DNA of 64,000 nt. Origin: Kitasatospora phosalacinea. Lineage in GTDB: Bacteria > Actinomycetota > Actinomycetes > Streptomycetales > Streptomycetaceae. Made by a program: the position numbers and the translations under genes. The stretch's first letter is position 1. Each line of letters starts with the position of its first letter. Positions 34,352-41,759 of this stretch are shown one piece after another. The notes below the pieces were generated by a model, which ran no database searches, was not told where the DNA came from, and saw only the letters and a list, made by a program, of their open reading frames with translations. The stretch is from assembly GCF_030268885.1 (NCBI RefSeq), contig NZ_BSSA01000004.1, positions 276,706 to 340,705 of the forward strand, in the 5' to 3' direction.

Positions 34352-35767
34352 TCAGGAGGCGCGGCTGTGGCGGCCGCGGCGGCGCAGGCCGTAGACCGCG
34401 GCACCGCCCGCGACGACCAGCGCACCGGCCATGGCGGCGGTCAGGCCGGTGCCCATGCCGCCACCGGTGGAGGCCAGCTCGGGACCGGTCGGGCTGGCCG
34501 AGGGGGCCGGGGCGGAGGCGGGGGCCGACGGGGCCGGGGACTGGGTGGAGCTGTCGGTCTTGCAGTTCAGCAGGCCGGTGAAGGTCTTGGAGAAGTTGTC
34601 CGGGCCGGTGACGGTGACGGTGTACTTCTCGTCCTCCTTGGCGGGGACGCTCACGGCCTGGGTGCCGCCCGGCTTGACGGTGTACTCCTTGCCGCCGACC
34701 TTGAAGACCGCGTCCTTGTCGCCCTTGTTGCCGAGGGTGACCACCACGGCGCCCTTGGCGCAGTCGACCGCGACGTCGGCGGTCGGAACGGCGCCCAGCC
34801 CCCAGCTGAGGGCCGCGCCGGCCGCGACCGGGACGGTGCCGTGGCCGGCCAGGATCAGGGTCTGGCTGCGCTCGTTCTTGGCGTTGTGGCCGACGAAGGC
34901 CCGACCGACGGAGGTCTTGGCGGTGCCCGTCGCGGTGATGGAGGCGGTGCCCGCGGGGGCGTCGGCCGGAACCTTGGCGTAGATCTTGTCGCCGGACTTC
35001 ACGTTCTTGACCGGGGCGCCCTTGTCGTCGACCAGGGCGACCTTGGCGGCGGTGCCCTTGTCGTCCAGGGCGACGCTGACCTCGGCCGCTCCGCCGCCCG
35101 CGGTGACGGTGATCGGGCCCAGCGTGGTGCCCGACTTCCCGCCGACGGAGGCGGGGACGAGGCTCAGGGTCGGCTTGGGCTCCTCGGCCTTGCCGTTCTG
35201 GTTCGCCTGGTCGATCAGCCAGGTGGTGAGCTGCTGGGCCAGCGGGTGTTCCTTCTGCGTGATCTTGACGTTGGGGTCGGAGAAGGACCAGATCGCCACC
35301 TGGGTCGCGGCGGCGGCGTCCTGCTCGCTCAGGCCCTTGATCTTCGAGGCGGCGGCCAGCTGGTCGGCGCTGACGGCCGGGTAGGAGTGCTGGAGGATCC
35401 AGAGGACCTTGGGCCCGGCTCCCGGATTGTCCTGGAGCGAGCTGGAGTTCCAGTCGGTCTCCTGGTACTCGGCGTCCTCCTTGGTCTGGTTGAGCAGGTC
35501 GATGCAGTAGACGGGGAGCTTCTCGTCGCTGTCGCCGATGGAGATGTAGAACGGGCCCGCGTGGAGGCTCACGTCCCCCTGGGTGTCCGGGTCGAAGCGC
35601 TGGACGTTCTCCCAGACGTCCGACCACTTGGTGATCTTCGCGGTGACCGGCTTCGTGTCGGCCGCAGCCGCCGCACCGGCCGCGAACAGGCCCGAGCCGA
35701 CCGTCAGGCCGGACGCGAGCATGACAGCAACGATGCGGGAGACAGCCCGCCCCTGCTTGTGGAACAT
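34352..35767 (-). CDS. Thioester-domain (Cys-Gln) surface protein with LAxTG-like sorting signal
   Basis: 471 residues. Signal peptide at 1-35 (ending GAAAAA). A thioester domain covers about 36-190: LPVYCIDLLNQT supplies the cysteine and AATQVAIWSFSD the glutamine that together form the intramolecular thioester used by some Gram-positive adhesins to bond covalently to host or surface amines. Two Ig-like beta domains follow (about 195-400), then a Pro/Ser/Ala linker, LASTGG, a hydrophobic helix and a basic tail: a class-E-type sortase signal. ATG at 35767 with GGAGGG upstream. Probably exposed on aerial or vegetative hyphae; no sortase gene is nearby. Confidence 0.88.
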   Translation of the reverse strand: MFHKQGRAVSRIVAVMLASGLTVGSGLFAAGAAAAADTKPVTAKITKWSDVWENVQRFDPDTQGDVSLHAGPFYISIGDSDEKLPVYCIDLLNQTKEDAEYQETDWNSSSLQDNPGAGPKVLWILQHSYPAVSADQLAAASKIKGLSEQDAAAATQVAIWSFSDPNVKITQKEHPLAQQLTTWLIDQANQNGKAEEPKPTLSLVPASVGGKSGTTLGPITVTAGGGAAEVSVALDDKGTAAKVALVDDKGAPVKNVKSGDKIYAKVPADAPAGTASITATGTAKTSVGRAFVGHNAKNERSQTLILAGHGTVPVAAGAALSWGLGAVPTADVAVDCAKGAVVVTLGNKGDKDAVFKVGGKEYTVKPGGTQAVSVPAKEDEKYTVTVTGPDNFSKTFTGLLNCKTDSSTQSPAPSAPASAPAPSASPTGPELASTGGGMGTGLTAAMAGALVVAGGAAVYGLRRRGRHSRAS

Positions 35768-35862
35768 GTGGGATCCCTCCGGGCGGCGACGTGCCTCTGG
35801 CAACCCGCCCCCTGCAAAGCGGCACCCCCTGTGGCGCCGCTGCACGTGTGTGGACCAGACGC

Positions 35863-35891
35863 ATCCTATTGACGCGGTCCGACCACTCCAG
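35863..35891 (-). promoter_or_regulatory. Promoter of the thioester-domain protein gene
   Basis: On the minus strand TAGGAT (35868-35863) is a strong streptomycete -10. A 17-bp spacer upstream lies CTGGAG, a modest -35. The predicted leader of about 90 nt includes a small hairpin formed by AGCGGCGCC and GGTGCCGCT. Confidence 0.5.
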
Positions 35892-36038
35892 GCCCGTAGC
35901 GAATCAGGACGATATCGTGGCTGTTCCGTTATCAAGGAGCCGACCGTCCGCGCGAGTTGATGAGTCGACATAAAGCCACGGGGCGCCACCGCGACAATCA
36001 GGATTGCACTCACCGGCTCAACAAGTGCCCCGTTTCCG

Positions 36039-36677
36039 TCACTTCAGAACCTCCTGCGCCACATCCGCACCTCCCTCCCCCGCCGCACCGCCGGACCCGC
36101 CACCGGCCCCGCCCGCCTCCTCCGCCCGGCGCCGGGCCGCCACCGCCGCCACGATCCACTCCGGCACCGCCTCCTCCACCAGTCGCACCGCGCGCGGCCC
36201 GCCCCCGGCGGGCGCCCGCCCGTCCGCCCCCGAACCACCGCCCGGCACCGGCCCGCCGGCGCCCGGGCCGACCGCGCCGCCCGGCCCCGAACCGCCCGGC
36301 GGCGGGGCCGACGCGGCCTCCAGCCCGCGGCGGAACGCGGACGTCCCGCGGGCGAGGTCGTGGCCGACCGCACGGGCGTCGATCTCCACCTCCACCCTCC
36401 GGTTGCCGTCCTGCTCCCACTCGCGGACCCGCAACCGGCCGCTCACCAGCAGCGGGTCGCCCTTGTTCACCGAACTGACCACGTTGACCGCGAGCCGCCG
36501 CCAGGCCACCACCGTCACCCAGGTCGTCTCGCCGTCCGCCCAGTCGCCGCGCTCCCGGTCGTAGCGCCGCTCCCGCGCGGCCAGCCGGAAGTTCGCCACC
36601 GACACCCCGCCGGGCGTCTCCCGGTACGTCACGCCCGACGCGGCGTTCCCGACCATCGTCACCAGGGCCTCGTCCAT
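36039..36677 (-). CDS. ssbB: Single-stranded DNA-binding protein paralogue, SsbB-like
   Basis: 212 residues. The N-terminal ~110 residues form an OB-fold SSB domain: MVGNAASGVTYRETPGGVSVANFRLAA, WVTVVAWRRLAVNVVSSVNKGDPLLVSGRLRVREW. The C-terminal half is a Gly/Pro/Ala-rich linker ending in basic and acidic helical sequence (EEAVPEWIVAAVAARRRAEEA) and lacks the acidic DDDIPF-type tip that recruits repair proteins. That points to the second SSB of streptomycetes, SsbB, implicated in chromosome segregation during sporulation. It is longer than the 156-residue S. coelicolor protein. ATG at 36677 follows GGAGGATCC. Identity as SsbB is from features and neighbourhood, not alignment. Confidence 0.8.
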   Translation of the reverse strand: MDEALVTMVGNAASGVTYRETPGGVSVANFRLAARERRYDRERGDWADGETTWVTVVAWRRLAVNVVSSVNKGDPLLVSGRLRVREWEQDGNRRVEVEIDARAVGHDLARGTSAFRRGLEAASAPPPGGSGPGGAVGPGAGGPVPGGGSGADGRAPAGGGPRAVRLVEEAVPEWIVAAVAARRRAEEAGGAGGGSGGAAGEGGADVAQEVLK

Positions 36678-36714
36678 TGCGGATCCTCCGTTCCCGGCCG
36701 TGCCGACCGGCGCT

Positions 36715-36745
36715 CCTCCCGCGGCGGAATCTCCGCCGCGGGAGG
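36715..36745. promoter_or_regulatory. Perfect hairpin in the leader region of the SSB gene
   Basis: CCTCCCGCGGCGGA-ATC-TCCGCCGCGGGAGG has 14-bp perfect arms and a 3-nt loop, starting 38 bp upstream of the SSB start codon. The overlapping palindrome GGAGGATCCTCC (36741-36752) and a second GGATCCTCC at the ribosome site suggest possible pairing that could hide or expose the ribosome site. It could also be a protein-binding site or an upstream terminator. Confidence 0.6.
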
Positions 36746-37336
36746 ATCCTCCGCTTTCCGGGAAATCCGCACCAGGCCCTTCCGTTCCCCTGTGGAAAAA
36801 CCCGGCCTGTGGAAAACCCACTTCCCTCTCCGGAGTGAATTCCCGGCCTTTTCCGGCCCGAAATCGACCATTTCGGCGCCGCGCCCGCGGCAACCCCCCG
36901 GACTCCGCCCGCCGGGAGGGCCGTTCGGACACCTCCCGGCCACGCCCCCTTCCGGTGACCGCCCGCACACCCGGCGGCCACCCCGGGTCCACCCCCGAAA
37001 CCACGAACGGGTGGTCGCCGACTCGCCCCGTCCATGTCATCCGACCGGTGGAAACCCCTAAACACGCCCCCACCGCGGGCCGCTCCGGGCGATTGCCCCG
37101 CCGAATCCATAACGGGTGAGGTTGCAGCCCCGTAACGACTGCACAACGTCCCGCCCCGGAAGCCGGTAGACCGCTGCACACCACGGCACTACCTGCGATT
37201 ATCGGACCGCCCCGCGGAGGCCGACACACCCCGGTCCGGCCTTCGAAGTCCAGGCGGCGGAACTGAACACCCGTATCCTGTCCCGGAACATCCCGTCCCG
37301 GCCCAGGCCCGGCAAGCGGGCCGACGTCAGACCCCG
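36746..37336. other. ~590-bp stretch without a gene
   Basis: Between the SSB leader and tRNA-Arg. Open frames here have no family resemblance, poor starts and wrong codon bias, so I call none. It should hold the SSB promoter (minus) and the tRNA promoter (plus; a possible -10 TATCCT at 37274-37279). It is slightly less GC-rich than the neighbouring genes. Confidence 0.5.
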
Positions 37337-37409
37337 GCCCCCATAGCTCAGCGGATAGAGCACCCGCCTTCTAAGCGGTAGGTCGCAGGTTCGAATCCTG
37401 CTGGGGGCG
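37337..37409 (+). tRNA. tRNA-Arg (anticodon UCU)
   Basis: 73 nt. Acceptor stem GCCCCCA / TGGGGGC with discriminator G, D-arm GCTC-AGCGGATA-GAGC, anticodon loop CTTCTAA giving TCT, and T-arm GCAGG-TTCGAAT-CCTGC. CCA is not encoded. It reads AGA, a very rare codon in GC-rich genomes. The top pair of the anticodon stem is C27 opposite U43, a mismatch. Confidence 0.95.
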
Positions 37410-37451
37410 CCCACCCGGCCCGACCGGTAACGCCACCCCTCCCTCCCTCCG

Positions 37452-38063
37452 TCAGCGCCCCGTCGCGAGGTCCGCCAGGAACCCGTCCAGCAGTGCGCGT
37501 TGGCGCTCCGGCGGGAACTCCCCGGGGGCGAACAGCGCCTGCACCACCAGCCCGAGGACGAACGACTGCGCCTGCGCGGCCAGGTCGGCGGCCGGGCGGG
37601 CGGCCGGGAGCTCGCCGAGTTCCTGGGCCTGGGCGCAGAGTTCGGCCATCCGCCGCCGCGCCCGGCGGTAGCGCTCGGCGTGCCCGGCGGTGAGTTCGGC
37701 GTCGCCGAGGGCGGCGTCCCAGGAGCCGATCCAGATCCGGTTGTCGGCGGCGGCCGCCGCGTCCAGCGGCAGGACGTCGAGCAGGGCGGCGCGCAGCGCG
37801 GGCAGGCCGCGGGCGGCGCCGACGGCCTCGGTGGCGGGCCGGCGGCGCCCGACGGCCTGCCGGTCGAGGACCTCCAGCGCGTGGGCGACCAGGGCGCGCT
37901 TGTTGGGGAAGTAGTGGGTGAGCAGGCCGGTGGAGGCGCCGAGCTCGGCGGCCACCGCGCGCAGGGTCAGCCCGCCGAATCCGCGGTCGGCGAGGACCCG
38001 CCCGACCGCCTCCGAGACGTCGCGGCGGCGGGCTTCGTGGTCGCCGCGTGCAGGGGGTGTCAT
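37452..38063 (-). CDS. TetR-family transcriptional regulator
   Basis: 203 residues. The N-terminal helix-turn-helix is clear (GFGGLTLRAVAAELGASTG, LLTHYFPNKRALVAHAL). The remainder is the helical ligand-binding domain. The ATG at 38063 lies 19 bp from a palindrome in the divergent promoter region it shares with the GNAT gene, so it probably represses both. Ligand unknown. Confidence 0.92.
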   Translation of the reverse strand: MTPPARGDHEARRRDVSEAVGRVLADRGFGGLTLRAVAAELGASTGLLTHYFPNKRALVAHALEVLDRQAVGRRRPATEAVGAARGLPALRAALLDVLPLDAAAAADNRIWIGSWDAALGDAELTAGHAERYRRARRRMAELCAQAQELGELPAARPAADLAAQAQSFVLGLVVQALFAPGEFPPERQRALLDGFLADLATGR

Positions 38064-38081
38064 GCGCGCTAGGGTACCTAC

Positions 38082-38091
38082 CAAACGTTTG
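38082..38091. promoter_or_regulatory. Putative TetR operator
   Basis: CAAACGTTTG is a perfect 10-bp palindrome within TACCAAACGTTTGTTA, in the 58-bp gap between divergent TetR and GNAT starts. Confidence 0.55.
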
Positions 38092-38121
38092 TTACGTACG
38101 CTGTCGCCGGAGGGGAAGCCG

Positions 38122-38739
38122 ATGTACGCCGTAGCGCTCGCCGAGGACGCCGAGCTGCGCCCGCTGGAACCGTGGCAGGCCGGGGAGTTCCTGGAGCACA
38201 TGGACCGGGCCCGGGCCGGAATCGATCCGTGGATTCCGTGGGCCACCCGCAGCACCGATCCGGAATCCGCCCGCGCGACCCTGCAGAAGTTCGCCGACAA
38301 GCAGGCCGCCGACACCGGCCGGATCTACGGGATATGGCTGCGCGGAACGCTGGTCGGCGGCGTGATGTTCGTGCAGTTCGACGCCGCGGGCGGGGTCTGC
38401 GAGATCGGCGTGTGGACGGAGCCCGCCGCCCAGGGCCGCGGCCTGGTCTCCGCGGCCGTCCGCCGCCTGCTGGACTACGCGCTGGTCGAGCGCGGCCTGT
38501 ACCGCGCCGAGTGGTGGAACAGCACCGTCAACCTGCGCAGCCGGGCCGTCGCCCGGCGCCTGGGCATGACCCTGGACGGCACGCTGCGCGCCCACACCGA
38601 GCACCTGGGCGTCCGGCTCGACCTGGAGGTCTGGTCGATGCTGGCCCCGGAGTGGCGGGCCGCCCGCGAGGCCGGGGCCGCCGCGGCCGGAGCCCCCGCG
38701 GCCGGGGCCGCCGAGGACGGCGCCCCGGCCGGGAGTTGA
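38122..38739 (+). CDS. GNAT-family N-acetyltransferase (RimJ/RimL type)
   Basis: 205 residues. The acetyl-CoA-binding motif is CEIGVWTEPAAQGRGLVSAAVRRLLDYAL (Q/R-x-x-G-x-G/A as QGRGLV). The N-terminal ELRPLEPWQAGEFLEHMD and later NLRSRAVARRLGMTLDGTLR are typical of the RimJ/RimL ribosomal-protein acetyltransferase subgroup, which also includes antibiotic and amino-acid acetylases. The C-terminus is an Ala/Gly-rich tail. ATG at 38122 with GGAGGGG upstream. Divergent from its likely TetR repressor. Confidence 0.88.
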   Translation: MYAVALAEDAELRPLEPWQAGEFLEHMDRARAGIDPWIPWATRSTDPESARATLQKFADKQAADTGRIYGIWLRGTLVGGVMFVQFDAAGGVCEIGVWTEPAAQGRGLVSAAVRRLLDYALVERGLYRAEWWNSTVNLRSRAVARRLGMTLDGTLRAHTEHLGVRLDLEVWSMLAPEWRAAREAGAAAAGAPAAGAAEDGAPAGS

Positions 38740-38813
38740 CGCGGATCACCTGGCCCGCCCGGCCGCCGCGTGAAAGCCTGGGGGAACACCCGCCGCCCCC
38801 GAGAGGCCCCGCC

Positions 38814-39659
38814 ATGCCGTCCGTGCCCGCCGCGCCCGCGCGCACCGTCCCCCCGCTCGACCGCCCGGGCCCCGGGGACGTCGAACTGCCCACCGGCGCG
38901 GCGGGCCTGCGCTGCTGGGTGGGCCCGGAGCGGGTGGCGACGCTGCTGCTGGAGCGCCCGGAGCGGCGCAACGCGGTGACCGGCGCGATGTGGCGGGCGC
39001 TGCCGGAGGTGCTGGCGGCGCTGGCGGAGCGCCCGGACGTCCGGGTGCTGGTGCTGACGGGCGCGGGCGGCGCGTTCTCGGCGGGCGCGGACATCGCGGA
39101 ACTGGCCGGGGTGTACGCCGATCCGGCCTCCGCGGACGCGTACCACGCCGCCAACGTGGCGGCCGAGCAGGCGCTGGCGGCGTTCCCGCGGCCGACGCTG
39201 GCGGTGGTCCGCGGCGCCTGCGTGGGCGGCGGCTGCCAGTTGGCGCTCGCCTGCGACCTGCGACTGGCCGCCGCGGACGCCCGGCTGGGCATCACCCCGG
39301 CGAAGCTGGGCGTGGTGTACCCGGCGGTGCCGACGCTGCGGCTGGCCGCGCTGGTCGGCCCGGCCCGGGCCAAGTACCTGCTGTTCTCCGGCGAGTTGCT
39401 GCCCGCCGACCGGGCGGAGCGCTTCGGCCTGCTGGACGAGGTGCTGCCGCCCGCCGGACTGGACGCCCGGGCGCGGGAGTTCGCCGCCCTGCTGGCCCGC
39501 CGCTCGCCGCAGACGATCGGCGCGGTGAAGGCGGTGCTGTCCGTCGACCCGGCGGACGCGGCGGCCGCCCTGGCGCCCTGGGAGCGCGCCTCCCGGACGG
39601 CGCCGGACGTCCGGGAGGGCCTGGCCGCGTTCCTGGAGCGCCGCGAGCCGCGGTTCTGA
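38814..39659 (+). CDS. Enoyl-CoA hydratase/isomerase family protein
   Basis: 281 residues of the crotonase fold. LLLERPERRNAVTGAMWRAL, LVLTGAGGAFSAGADIAEL (first oxyanion-hole segment) and GACVGGGCQLALACDLRLA (second oxyanion segment) are diagnostic. Of the two usual glutamates, the first is not evident and the second region reads GITPAKLGVVYPAVPTLRL, so it may be an isomerase or another crotonase activity rather than a true hydratase. ATG at 38814, with GAGAGG upstream. It converges with the acyl-CoA dehydrogenase gene. Confidence 0.87.
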   Translation: MPSVPAAPARTVPPLDRPGPGDVELPTGAAGLRCWVGPERVATLLLERPERRNAVTGAMWRALPEVLAALAERPDVRVLVLTGAGGAFSAGADIAELAGVYADPASADAYHAANVAAEQALAAFPRPTLAVVRGACVGGGCQLALACDLRLAAADARLGITPAKLGVVYPAVPTLRLAALVGPARAKYLLFSGELLPADRAERFGLLDEVLPPAGLDARAREFAALLARRSPQTIGAVKAVLSVDPADAAAALAPWERASRTAPDVREGLAAFLERREPRF

Positions 39660-39667
39660 GGCCGGGG

Positions 39668-40885
39668 TCAGCGGATCGGCGCCCCCGAGATCGCCCGGGC
39701 GATCACCAGCCGCTGGATCTCGCTGGTGCCCTCGAAGACGGTGTAGATGGCGCTGTCGCGGTGCATCCGCTCGACCGGGTACTCGCGGGTGTAGCCGTTG
39801 CCGCCGAGGATCTGCATGGCCTGCGCGGTGACGAACTTGGCGGTCTCCCCCGCGTACAGCTTGGACATCGAGCCCTCGGCGCTGGTGAACGGCTGGTTGT
39901 TGACGGCCATCCAGGAGGCCCGCCAGACCAGCAGCCGGGCGGCGTCGATCCGGGTCTTCATGTCGGCGAGCTGGAAGGCGACGCCCTGGTTCTCGATGAT
40001 CGGCTTCCCGAACTGGACGCGGGTCCTCGCGTAGTCGAGGGCGACCTCGTACGCGGCCCGGGCGATGCCGATGGCCTGGGCGCCGACGGCGGGGCGGGAG
40101 GCTTCGAAGGTGGCCATGGCGGCGTTCCTCCCGCCGCCCTTGGCGCCCTCGCGGGCCCGGGCGAGGCGGGCGTCGAGCTTCTCCTTGCCGCCGAGCAGGC
40201 AGTGGCCGGGCACGCGGACGCCGTCGAGGACGACCTCGGCGGTGTGCGAGGCGCGGATGCCGTGCTTCTTGAACTTCTGGCCCTGGCTGAGGCCCTTGGT
40301 GCCGGGCGGGACCACGAACGACGCCTGGCCGCGGGAGCCGAGTTCGGGGTCGACGGTGGCGACCACCACGTGGACGTGCGCGATGCCGCCGTTGGTGGCC
40401 CAGGTCTTGGTGCCGTTGAGCACCCACTCGTCCTTGGCCTCGTCGTAGACGGCGCGGGTGCGCAGCGCGGAGACGTCGGAGCCGGCGTCGGGCTCGGAGG
40501 AGCAGAACGCGGCGACCTTGACGTCCTCGGGGGTGCCGAACATCTGCGGGGCCCAGGTGCCGATCTGCTCGTCGGTGCCGTTGGCGAGCACGGCGACGGC
40601 GGCCAGGGTGGTGCCGGTGATGGCGAGGCCGATGCCCGCGTCGCCCCAGAACAGCTCCTCCATGGCGATCGGGATGCCGACGCCGGACGGGTCGAAGAAC
40701 TGCTGGGCGTAGAAGTCGAGGGAGTAGATGCCCAGCTTGGCGGCCTCCTGGATGATCGGCCAGGGGGTCTCCTCGCGCTCGTCCCACTCCGCCGCGGCGG
40801 GGCGGATCACGTCGGCGGCGAAGCCGTGCAGCCAGTCGCGGACGGCGATCTGGTCCGGCCCGGGGTCGAGCGAGAAGGTGGTCAT
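39668..40885 (-). CDS. Acyl-CoA dehydrogenase family protein
   Basis: 405 residues, normal for the family. Segments: FCSSEPDAGSDVSALRTRA (FAD/substrate region), LNGTKTWATNGG, YARTRVQFGKPIIENQGVAFQLADM and QILGGNGYTREYPVERMHRD; the catalytic glutamate is in IYTVFEGTSEIQ. It oxidises an acyl-CoA at the alpha-beta bond, passing electrons to ETF. ATG at 40885 with GGAGG upstream. Divergent from a TetR regulator with two dyads between them, a typical fatty-acid or branched-chain catabolic control unit. Confidence 0.93.
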   Translation of the reverse strand: MTTFSLDPGPDQIAVRDWLHGFAADVIRPAAAEWDEREETPWPIIQEAAKLGIYSLDFYAQQFFDPSGVGIPIAMEELFWGDAGIGLAITGTTLAAVAVLANGTDEQIGTWAPQMFGTPEDVKVAAFCSSEPDAGSDVSALRTRAVYDEAKDEWVLNGTKTWATNGGIAHVHVVVATVDPELGSRGQASFVVPPGTKGLSQGQKFKKHGIRASHTAEVVLDGVRVPGHCLLGGKEKLDARLARAREGAKGGGRNAAMATFEASRPAVGAQAIGIARAAYEVALDYARTRVQFGKPIIENQGVAFQLADMKTRIDAARLLVWRASWMAVNNQPFTSAEGSMSKLYAGETAKFVTAQAMQILGGNGYTREYPVERMHRDSAIYTVFEGTSEIQRLVIARAISGAPIR

Positions 40886-40936
40886 GTCGGCCTCCAGGAG
40901 ACGGTCGTACGGGCCGGAGGGTCCGCGCCACTGCGC

Positions 40937-40980
40937 TGTTACCTCCGGTAACATGGCGGCGAGTCTGCTACCGATAGGTA
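40937..40980. promoter_or_regulatory. Two TetR-type dyads between acyl-CoA dehydrogenase and TetR genes
   Basis: TGTTACCTCCGGTAACA (40937-40953) has perfect 7-bp arms. TACC-GATA-GGTA (40969-40980, followed by AC) repeats the same half-site. Two related dyads between the divergent start codons suit a repressor controlling both promoters. Confidence 0.65.
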
Positions 40981-41032
40981 ACCGGTGTCAACGCCCGACG
41001 AGCCGCCTACCCGCCCGCACCAGGAGCAGCGC

Positions 41033-41653
41033 ATGACCACCGAACCCCGTCTCGAACCCCGCCGCGAACAACTGCTCAACGCCGCCGACCGGGTCATCCA
41101 GCGCGAGGGCCCGAGCGCCAGCATGAACGCGATCGCCGCCGAGGCCGGCATCACCAAGCCGATCCTGTACCGGCACTTCGGCGACCGGAACGGCCTGATC
41201 GGCGCCCTGACCGAGCGCCACACCGCCGGACTGCTGGCCGCCGTCCGGGCCGCCCTCCACGAGCCGCTGGAGCGCCGCGACCGGGTCGAGCACGTGCTGG
41301 ACGTCTACCTGGCCGCGATCGAGTCCCGCCCGCAGGTGTACCGGCTGCTCACCCACCCCGAGCCCGGCGACCCCACCGGCGCGGGCAACGCGCTGGCGCC
41401 CGCGCTGCGGCAGATCGCCGAGGAGATCACCCGCGCCATCCAGCAGCAGGTCGACCTCGGCCAGGACGGCCCGCTGCTCTCCGAGACCTGGGGGCGCTCG
41501 ATCACCGGCATGGTGCTGGCCGCCGGGGACTGGTGGCTGGAGACCCGCCCCTGCCCGCGCCCGCGGATGGTGCAGGCCCTCGCCGACCTGCTGTGGGGCC
41601 GGCTCTCCGCGGCCGCCGACCTGCCGCCGATGCTGGCCGCCCCGGAGGTCTGA
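41033..41653 (+). CDS. TetR-family regulator, probable repressor of the acyl-CoA dehydrogenase gene
   Basis: 206 residues. The helix-turn-helix is SMNAIAAEAGITKPILYRHFGDRNGLIGAL. The ligand domain contains a conserved TetR C-terminal pattern (RVEHVLDVYLAAIESRPQVYRLL, GRSITGMVLAAGDWWLE). ATG at 41033 follows AGGAGC; a GTG at 40985 would extend it into the operator region and is unlikely. Ligand is presumably an acyl-CoA, by analogy with regulators adjacent to acyl-CoA dehydrogenases. Confidence 0.92.
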   Translation: MTTEPRLEPRREQLLNAADRVIQREGPSASMNAIAAEAGITKPILYRHFGDRNGLIGALTERHTAGLLAAVRAALHEPLERRDRVEHVLDVYLAAIESRPQVYRLLTHPEPGDPTGAGNALAPALRQIAEEITRAIQQQVDLGQDGPLLSETWGRSITGMVLAAGDWWLETRPCPRPRMVQALADLLWGRLSAAADLPPMLAAPEV

Positions 41654-41759
41654 GCCCCCGGCGGCCCACAGAACATGAGCAGGTCTCACCTCTTGTGCGG
41701 CGGGAGCGGCTCCGGCAGGATCGGCGCACCCCGCCCCGCCCACGCCGTGAGGTGCCCCC

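Noticed and set aside
35768..35860. Riboswitch in the leader of the thioester-protein gene
   Set aside because: There is a small hairpin and purine-rich sequence, but I could not match the conserved core of any known riboswitch class.
36746..37336. Small genes between the SSB gene and tRNA-Arg
   Set aside because: Several 70-140 codon frames exist on both strands but have no ribosome sites, no domain features and mutually overlap.
37337..37452. Integration site of a mobile element at tRNA-Arg
   Set aside because: No integrase gene, no duplicated tRNA 3' end and no compositional change next to it.
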